From assembly GCA_016748015.1 (NCBI GenBank), contig JAAOMT010000046.1, forward strand, positions 933,459-997,458: a DNA stretch of 64,000 bases. Direction: 5' to 3'. Positions within the stretch are counted from its first letter, which is position 1. The number at the start of each line of letters is the position of its first letter. Made by a program: the position numbers and the translations under genes. The notes under the pieces were generated by a model. The model did no database searches, was not told the origin of the DNA, and saw nothing but the letters and a program-made list of their open reading frames with translations. The DNA is from Geosiphon pyriformis. Taxonomy: Eukaryota; Glomeromycota; Glomeromycetes; Archaeosporales; Geosiphonaceae. Below, piece by piece: positions 57,207-64,000 of this stretch.

Positions 57207-58530
57207 ATGGCACTTGAATCAACCTCCAATTGGGCTGATGAAACTGAACAACAGTATTTTTCAACAAACAATTCTCTTAAAACAAAAGAACCAATAACAC
57301 CCAGATGGAATGTCTTTTATTCAAAACAAAAACCACAAAAACAATGCCCTTACATTCCACTCAAATGCAAAAATTGCCACAAGAAACTCTCATCAATGAA
57401 AGCTTGTATTTCACTTGAAGAAGAATATGAAAATTATACTTGTTATTACTGCAAGGCTTGCTACAGAGAACAATGGGACCATCTAATAAAAAGAAGTGGA
57501 AAATGGGACAACACCCCTTGTTTGACTTGTGGAGATATGCTACCAGAAGAATGCAATTGGATTGATGTTGCATTTAGAGGAGGAGTCTGTGATCAAACAT
57601 GCCAATATGTCCTTTTAATTTCAAAAAAAGTAACAAGAGGAACTTCTTTCGATGCTGCTTACAACAGTGTTCTCAACAAACTGTACCATTACCCTCATGA
57701 TGCTGAAATGATTTTCGATCTAGCAATGGCTTTAATCAATGGAGCCACTCAAGAAAATGTTCGACAAATGAAAGAATCAGAATACATTGCATACACCTTT
57801 GAAATTACTGGATACAACTACGAAGATGAAATAGAAGTATATTACCAAATTGCCAGTCACACTTACCTGACCAAAGAAGCTCAAGCTCAATGGCTAGAGC
57901 AAATGAATGTTAAATTGTGTGAAGAATGCATTATGCCTTGCAATGAACAGTGGTGTCCTGAATGCTATGCTCTTAGTATCTCCTTGCCCGGCAAAAATGA
58001 TGAGAACAAAATTGAATTTGGAGAACTTGAAGCAACAGAAGAAATTGAAACAACACCTATCTACCTTATCAAAAATCAGCCTGCCTTACAACTTAAATAC
58101 TTCAACAACAATGGACAAGAAATAAAACCTGAAAAAGCACATAAAATTGATGCTGGATATGACCTAAGATATCCAAACAAGGATACTCTTGTTCTTAAAC
58201 CCAAATCTCTCACAAAAATTAACCTCAAAATTGCCCTCAAAATCCTACCAAGAGCAATGGTTCAAATCGCCTTCCGGTCCTCTCTGGCAAGCAAAAGAAT
58301 CAATGTCAGAGAAGAAATAATCAATGCTAGATATACTGGTGACATAACAGTAATACTCTAAAATAAAACTGATAAACTTTTCAAAATCAAACATGCCAAA
58401 AAAATTGTCCAAGCTATTTATTTACCCTTAATCAACATTTCGGGTTTACAATTAGTCAATCAAAAAAAACAATTGGGAAAATGTGAAAGAGGAACACAAA
58501 GTTTTGGTTTAACTAGATGATTCACAGTTT
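57207..58530 (+). pseudogene. Cys-rich domain plus dUTPase of Gypsy-C2
   Basis: A 384-codon open segment (57207-58361), the longest in the window, preserves CKNCHKKLSSMKACIS, CYYCKACYREQWDHLIKRSG, NTPCLTCGD, GVCDQTCQYVLLIS and CEECIMPCNEQWCPEC. dUTPase motif 1 is DAGYDLRYP, motif 2 FRSSLASKRIN, motif 3 EIINARYTGDITVIL, then a TAA, motif 4 KKIVQAIYLPL and motif 5 damaged (SFGLTR). Asn replaces Asp in motif 3, as in C1 and B, and the Gly before Tyr is Arg. Confidence 0.87.
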
Positions 58531-59655
58531 CAGTAAACATAGCTCTCAATGAACAGAAAGAATCTCACCAGCTTTTACAACTTCCACAACCAATTACCAT
58601 TTCACCTTTTGGAAAACATCACGAAGTTTACACATGTGAAAACCTCACGACTACTCAACAAATCTTCAAATCCAATGAACAAATTTGCGTAAAACACAAC
58701 ATTTCAATCCCAAACATCTATGTTCCAAGAGGAGCAAAGAAAGTCCATGTTACTTTTTACAATCTCAATCATCAATCCATTATTTTATTGAACAAGTTAG
58801 AAATAGAAGTTATTCACAGCAACATCTTTCAGTAAGAACAACCCCAAACAGTTTTAAATTTCTCAGAAATTATCAAACACTTTTTACCAAAAATCAGCCC
58901 CAGACCAAGCTTTGAAAACTACCATGTTGTCATGGAAAAACTATTTTGAATCAACATGGGACAACTTGAACCACAACAACAGAGCCAGCTCAAAAAGCTA
59001 ATTGCAGAATTTGCCAATATCTTTGCTGAAAACAACAATGACTTAGGAAGAACCAATTTGGTTCAATACCAAATCTATACAAGAGATGCCAAACCAAAGT
59101 GACAGCAAATCTACCAAGTTGCTCCAGAAAGTCACCAATTGATCTGAGAAAAAGTGCAACAGATGTTTAATAATAGGCTTATTCAACCATTGATGAGTCC
59201 ATGAACTTCACCTGTGGTCCTAGTTAAAAAGAAAAATAGAAAGATATGATTTTGTGTTGATTATCGACAACTCAACAGTGTTACCATTGGAAATGTCTAC
59301 CCTCTTCCCCAAATCGATGACATGTTAGATGCTTTTGAAAAGTCCAAATACTTTTCAACTCTAGATTTGGAAAACAGATACTGGCAAGTTGCCATGGATC
59401 CCAAAGATTGCCCCAAAACTGCTTTCACTACACAAGGAGGAAATTACGAATTCAATATAATGTCTTTTAGATTATGCAATGCACCAGCAACATTCCAAAG
59501 GCTTATGGATGTTGTGTACAAAGGACTCTTTTGAAAATCAGTAGTTGTTTATCTCGATGATACCAATGTTTATTTCCCATCTTTTGAATTACACTTAAAA
59601 CACTTGCGAGAAGTTTTTTAACAATTACGAAAAGCAGGATTGAAACTAAACATTG
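58531..59655 (+). pseudogene. Linker and truncated RT of Gypsy-C2
   Basis: The linker (58531-58930) is broken. RT covers LIQPLMSP-stop-TSPVVLVKK (TGA at the same Trp as C1), FCVDYRQLNSVTIGN, YFSTLDLENRYWQVAMD, FRLCNAPATFQRLMDVVYKG and VVYLDDTNVYFPS (about 59550). It ends at RKAGLKLNIEK, where the deletion joins the third ORF. Confidence 0.87.
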
Positions 59656-59945
59656 AGAAGCTATTCAGAAACAGCTCCACAATGAATTCAAGACAACAGC
59701 TGGACCTACAAACAGCCGCTATAAACTAAGAGCTGCTCTTAGACTTTATGACCTATTTCACACCTGTGAAAATGTCCTACAAAACCCAATTTTACAACCT
59801 TTGAAAATTCAATACATTGGAAAGCTCACAGAACTGAAATTTCAACAATTTTCAGACCAAATTTTTTCAATAATTTTGGATTATTATCTGGAAATTACAG
59901 ACAGTACTTGGACTTCAACAGAGCTTAGTCTTGAGAAGGAGATTA
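59656..59945 (+). pseudogene. Third-ORF remnant of Gypsy-C2 and polypurine tract
   Basis: Begins LFRNSSTMNSRQQLD (shifted frame) and in the C1 third-ORF frame reads LRAALRLYDLFHTCENVLQN, PLKIQYIGKLTELKFQQFSD, LDYYLEITDSTWTSTELSL, running into the 3' LTR. The reading frame of this part matches C1 exactly. The polypurine tract CTTGAGAAGGAGATTA is at 59930-59945. Confidence 0.8.
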
Positions 59946-60894
59946 TGTTACCAGACAAAATTAGAGATATTATTTAGCATGAAATTATCTTTATAATTCC
60001 TATCATTAATTAGCATATTATTGTTTCAAATTATCACTTATTACATTAGCAAAATATCTGAAATTATCATTTAATTAATAACCCAATTGCAATGATCAAT
60101 CATGCAATACACCAAACTATGTAACATTCAAAAAGTTCACCAAAATTTGTAGAAATTTGCCAAAATAATTGATAGTTTACCAAAATATCTAATAGTTCGC
60201 AGAAATAACTTGTAGTTTACCGAAATGTATCTCTAGTTCAGCAAAATTGTAGAAAATAGCAAAGTTCAAGTTCATAGAATAGTGTTATGACAAGTTGTAT
60301 AAAAGAAGAGCTTCTCTCTTTAAGAAAATGTATCTTACATCAGATTTAACAATTAGAATTATCCTTTACACATAAAGACAAAATAAATATCAAATAACTC
60401 GAAAAACCAAATTCTTTAATTATTGCACTTGGAAAATTCTTAAAACCTAACTAACATTTCGAAATTGATTAGCTACCAATTTTGGTAAACTGTTAGTAAC
60501 TCCAGGCCTGGATAGAAAACGTTTTTCTTAACAGAATTCTATTTCTTTTACATTTTTTTTATTTTTTTTTATTTTTTTACTATAATCAGTAGGGTAGCCT
60601 ACAGACAAGATTCCTGTAGAAAAGTTGACTTTCACAGCAAAATAACTACACATTTTTAGCAAGTTTCCAGACAAGCAATTCCTGGGAAAGAGTTGACATT
60701 TACTACAATGTAACTACATAAAGTAACTGGCATAGAATAGGCCATTCTACTTATAAGCCCAGCAGTTCAAATTATAGGAAATAATTTGAAGATAAATTCA
60801 GTTATTGGAGGTTAAATACTTCTTATAATCGTGAATTGGCAGCACAACAACATTAACAGCATTAAAGAAAAGAGACCAAAAACCTCCGGTAACA
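59946..60894 (+). repeat. 3' LTR of Gypsy-C2
   Basis: 949 bp, TGTTACCAGACAAA to CTCCGGTAACA. About 26 bp are missing relative to the 5' LTR just before the phased array (near 60084). The array at 60130-60245 is more eroded (CACCAAAAT, GCCAAAAT) and the TATAAAAG box is kept. Confidence 0.93.
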
Positions 60895-60898
60895 ACGG

Positions 60899-62376
60899 AA
60901 ATACTGACGGTTTGTCGAGAATAAGACAAATCCAAGAACATTTCAAACCCAAAAATATAACAAAACCAAAACAATACCAATGAAAAATACAGCAAAAAGA
61001 TGAACATACAAAAATATCAACAAATTCAACATTATATAACCACTCAACAGTTCAAGAAGAATTTATTTCAAACGGAACGAAAGAGTATCAAACAACAATC
61101 AAAATATTTTATCACTCACCAAAATATACTTTATCAGAAAAATAGAAGAGATCTAGATCAACCAACCAGAGTAATTACAGAGCCAGAAAAAGAGACAATA
61201 TTATTTAACATGCACTCAAATCTAACAGCAGGACATTTTCATAAAGAAGCAACCATAGAAAAAACCAAAAAAAAATACTATTGGTCATTAATGTATTCAG
61301 ACATTATTCAATATGTTCAAAATTGTGATGCTTGTCAGTGAAGAGGAAGAACAAGACCCAGTGAACCATTAAGACCAATCAAAGTAAGACAACCATTTGA
61401 CTGTATTGGAATTAATTTAGTTAGATCATTAACAATCACCAGCAGAGGAAACAGATACATAACAGTAGCCATGAACTATCTCACTAAATGACCAGAGGCA
61501 AAAGCAATTCAAAAAGTGGATGCAGAATCCATTGCCGAATTCATTCATCAGGATTTGATTTGTCGACATGGATGTCCAAAAGAACTATTATCAGACCAAG
61601 GAACGCATTTTGTGAACAGAACATTAACAGAATTGAGCCAAAGATTCGGAATTAAAAAACTATTATCATCACCATACCATCCACAAACCAACGGATTAGT
61701 TGAAAGATTTAACAGAACATTGTGTAAAGCAATAGCTAAGCTCAGCCAAAAAAACCAGAATGATTGGGATTTGGTTATACCATCAATACTATTCACTTAT
61801 CGGACAATAAAGCAAGACACTACACAAGCAACACCATTTAAATTAGTATATGGTAGAATAACAACACTACCAGTTGAGATAAAAGTCAACACTTATCCAA
61901 CAGAACCAATAACTGTAGACAATTTTCAGGAAACATTACTAAAAAGAACATATGATTTGATAGAAACTCTAGAAAACAAGCGACGAAAAGCAGCTGATAA
62001 TATTAAAAAGGCATAAGAAAAACAAAAAAAGAGGCATGATAACCAACTACCAGACAAACCAGTTGAATTCAAGATTGGAAACAAAGTACTTTTACATCAT
62101 ACTAAAGCAGAAAAACAATGGAGTGAGAAATTTGATCCCAAATAGAATGGACCATTTCATATAAAAGAAATTCTAAGAAATGGAGCTTACAAATTAAGAC
62201 TGGACAACAGAATCTTAGCCAAAGCAGTACATAGTGATTAACTAAAACCATATCACCAGATAGCATCAGCATCTACCAATAACATTCCACAACTGGGAGT
62301 ACAAGAAATACTAGTCCAACCAGATGAAATTTTACAAGATCTGGAACCAATCATTATTATTGACAACAACACATAA
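60899..62376 (+). pseudogene. Integrase of Gypsy-B
   Basis: After C2 the frame resumes as GNTDGLSRIRQIQEH (RNase H/IN connection). The HHCC domain NMHSNLTAGHFHKEAT ... NCDACQ (61200-61335) is followed by the core: GINLVRSLTI (first catalytic Asp replaced by Asn), DAESIAEFIHQDLICRHG, LSDQGTHFVNRTL (61590) and NGLVERFNRTLCKAIAKL (61693). The 166-codon segment 61516-62016 covers most of the core. The C-terminal module reads KAEKQWSEKFDPK-stop-NGPFHIKEIL and GAYKLRLDNRILAKAVHSD. No chromodomain. Confidence 0.9.
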
Positions 62377-62393
62377 AATTAAACAACAAAAGA

Positions 62394-62402
62394 GTATATA
62401 AA
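62394..62402 (+). promoter_or_regulatory. TATA-like site upstream of the Gypsy-B third ORF
   Basis: TATATAAAG lies 34 bp upstream of the third-ORF ATG (62436) and after the integrase stop. Gypsy-D has TATATATA at the equivalent place. It could drive a separate transcript for the third ORF. In sequence this AT-rich such a match may be chance. Confidence 0.35.
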
Positions 62403-62435
62403 GACATAGTCAATGTAACAAAAGATACCAGAAAA

Positions 62436-63060
62436 ATGGAAATCACTGACAACATCCACTCACTAGCACAACAACTCTTTTAATTAATTCAACACCAAGA
62501 AATGAAAATTACAATCAATTAACAAATTATTCGTTACAAAAATATGGTAAAGAGACCACAACACAAAGCACAGAAAAAACTTGAAAATGTTGTTGACAAG
62601 ATTATAACCAAAATAAAATTGGCCATAAAAAAACAACAAATAGTCAGATTACACCAAGACCTTACCAGAGAAACTTGAACTTGATGAATGTAACAATTTC
62701 TGAAAAACTATTGTTATTTCCACTTGGGACAATACATAAATATCCAGAATTTGTATACTGACAAAACAAAATGGTTATTTGACACAACAATACTAAGACA
62801 ACTAGAACAATTTGTGGAAAAGAACAATCTAAACACACAAGCTCGAGCCATTTACTGGTTATATATGGGATTTCAAGACTGACCAGAAATTTTACTCAAC
62901 ACAACAATGGATACAGTTACGAGTAATCAATTGGGAAAAATGAACAACACCCAATTTGAAGAACTACAAACTAAAATAACACAAGTAATACTCAAAAAAG
63001 AAGTTCAAGAAATAATTCAAAAAGGGAAATTAAAGGAATTAGATTTCGATGGAGCTTAAT
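62436..63060 (+). pseudogene. Third ORF of Gypsy-B (unknown function), degenerate
   Basis: ATG at 62436: MEITDNIHSLAQQLF, stop, LIQHQEMKITIN, the same opening pattern as Gypsy-C1 and D. Later parts read YFHLGQYINIQNLYTDKTKW, LEQFVEKNNLNTQARAIYWL and TQFEELQTKITQVILKKEVQ, ending KELDFDGA-TAA next to the polypurine tract. About six stops, all TAA or TGA. The YFH...R-type middle corresponds to YRYFHIRKTLYEQKL of C1. No known domain, no membrane segment. Confidence 0.65.
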
Positions 63061-63078
63061 ATTAAAAGGAGAGAATAA
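63061..63078 (+). other. Polypurine tract of Gypsy-B
   Basis: ATTAAAAGGAGAGAATAA before the 3' LTR; nearly the same as in Gypsy-A (ATTAAAGGAGGGAATAA). Confidence 0.75.
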
Positions 63079-63944
63079 TATTACTCATAGAATATAGGAA
63101 ATATAGTATTATTAGTCAGTAGATATTAACCAATCAGATATAGACATAGTAAATGTGAAATTCCAGAATTCCTCTGAAAGGAATTGCAAGATTCCAGGAA
63201 TTTCAGGATTCCCTGACAAGGAATCGCAGAATTCCAGAATTCCAGAATTCCAGAATTCCTCTCATCAGAAATTGCAGGATTCCAAGAATTCCAGGATTCC
63301 TGGTGCAAGAAATGGAGGAATTGAGGAATCTCAATTATGTATATATAGCAGTAAGATTAAAAGTTGAAAAGACAGATCTCTTTGTTTAGATTTAATCTAA
63401 GCAACTCTCCAAATCACTATCATCTAATAAATAACAATTTGTTATCTCAAATTCATTTCCACTATCAACACTTTATGTTGATAGTAATTGACACTTAACC
63501 TTACTAGAACAATAGCTCTTGATTATGGCTATTGATAGGATACTAATCTACAAATTGTCTTGGCTTATTTTTTTATATTTCTTTATTTTCTTTATTTTCT
63601 GTGATTTTGTTATTGTGCACTAACCAATTGATTAAAGCACTGATTACTGACATCAAGGATTGCCTGGTAAAAGACCCTTGCAAGTGGGTAAAACACATAC
63701 AAAAGATACGAATTACTTACTAGAGGATTGCTGGCCACCAAGCAGAGAAAAAAATTTACAGACTTGCAAGTCTGGGAAGCTATGAATAAAACAACTATTG
63801 AATTTCTGTTCATTATACAAAGAACTCAACCAAAATCTTCAGATACCAACCACTTAAAGATATTATCAACAACACGAGTAGCTTTTGAGCACCAAGTTAT
63901 AGGTTTGTTATTTGATTTGAGACCCCAAATAATTACTTGTAACA
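63079..63944 (+). repeat. 3' LTR of Gypsy-B
   Basis: 866 bp, TATTACTCATAGAA (from TGTTACT) to ACTTGTAACA, followed by the target duplicate CCAA. The U3 GGAATTCC-type repeats at 63158-63300 and the TATATATAG box near 63341 match the 5' LTR. Confidence 0.94.
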
Positions 63945-64000
63945 CCAAACAAAATGTCTAAAATTACTAGAAATGGCAGCACCACCAACCTTAAGATAGT
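63945..64000 (-). mobile_element. LINE-5, continuation beyond Gypsy-B
   Basis: CCAAACAAAATGTCTAAAAT continues LINE-5: on the minus strand this is the region encoding RHFVCDV in LINE-1 (about 3441-3461). The element runs off the right edge of the window. Confidence 0.82.

Larger units (their letters stand above)
53735..60894 (+). mobile_element. Gypsy-C2: gypsy element with internal deletion, inserted in Gypsy-B
   Basis: LTRs at 53735-54709 and 59946-60894, target duplication ACAG/ACGG (one transition). It is 7.16 kb against 9.85 kb for C1: everything from mid-RT through integrase to the middle of the third ORF is missing, the junction lying near 59655. Gag to RT segments share one frame. Comparison with C1 shows many stop codons private to each copy and a few shared. 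The protease and dUTPase have lost catalytic residues. Non-autonomous. Confidence 0.94.
46541..63944 (+). mobile_element. Gypsy-B: full-length Ty3/gypsy element split by Gypsy-C2
   Basis: LTRs at 46541-47407 and 63079-63944 with a perfect 4-bp duplication CCAA. Without C2 the element is about 10.2 kb. Gag, protease, Cys-rich, dUTPase and RT segments are all in one frame from 47470 to about 53330, where one base is lost before RNase H. C2 sits in the RNase H to integrase connection, and codons on both sides rejoin as KDN/GNTDGLSRIRQ, a typical gypsy connection sequence. Decay is mostly nonsense transitions. Confidence 0.95.

Noticed and set aside
1-64000. Host genes, tRNA, rRNA or spliced exons
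   Set aside because: Every sizeable open frame could be assigned to a LINE or gypsy domain or to its antisense; no cloverleaf or rRNA-like block was seen by eye.

Overview
The window is eukaryotic, very AT-rich and made almost entirely of dead or dying retrotransposons. I see no host gene, tRNA, rRNA or CRISPR array. The Ty3/gypsy polyproteins (a Cys-rich domain plus a dUTPase domain between protease and reverse transcriptase) and the LINEs (endonuclease, RT, RNase H and a zinc-binding tail) resemble repeats I associate with arbuscular mycorrhizal fungi (Glomeromycotina, Rhizophagus- or Gigaspora-like). That assignment rests on recognition, not on a search. Layout: (1) 1-4390 holds LINE-1 (+), an ORF2 in one uninterrupted frame broken only by stop codons. 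(2) 4391-8440 is extremely GC-poor; it hides a decayed gypsy LTR end (4736-5060) and LINE-2 (5080-7860), a copy nearly erased by C-to-T/G-to-A change yet collinear with LINE-1. (3) 8441-22195 is LINE-3 (+), split by Gypsy-D (-, 8863-19728), whose left LTR is itself split by a solo LTR of family C (9767-10752). (4) 22196-24190 is AT-rich with nothing recognisable. (5) 24208-45440 is LINE-4 (-), bounded by a perfect 17-bp target-site duplication. Inside it lies an LTR (B2), inside that Gypsy-A (-, 27434-41098), and inside that Gypsy-C1 (+, 29021-38867): four levels of nesting. (6) From 45600 to the window end is LINE-5 (-), split by Gypsy-B (+, 46541-63944), which is split in its RNase H/integrase region by Gypsy-C2 (+, 53735-60894). 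How the genes work together: the gypsy families B, C and D share one plan. LTR, PBS starting TTTGGTG, a gag frame opening at GTG rather than ATG, gag with a CCHC knuckle, protease, Cys-rich domain, dUTPase, linker, RT, RNase H, integrase, then a separate third ORF of unknown function, a conserved terminal motif, the polypurine tract and the 3' LTR. In B and in the C copies, gag to RT lies in one frame, so a single Gag-Pol polyprotein is implied. All LTRs begin TGTTAC and end GTAACA (or a mutated form) and are flanked by 4-bp duplications. Gypsy-A is an internally deleted B-type derivative whose interior became a minisatellite. Decay is dominated by transitions that turn Trp, Arg and Gln codons into stops while leaving frames intact, which fits cytosine deamination or a RIP-like process. 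The best candidate for something undescribed is the gypsy lineage itself: its Cys-rich/dUTPase cassette, its third ORF, its GTG gag start and the 20-bp-phased array in its C-family LTR.
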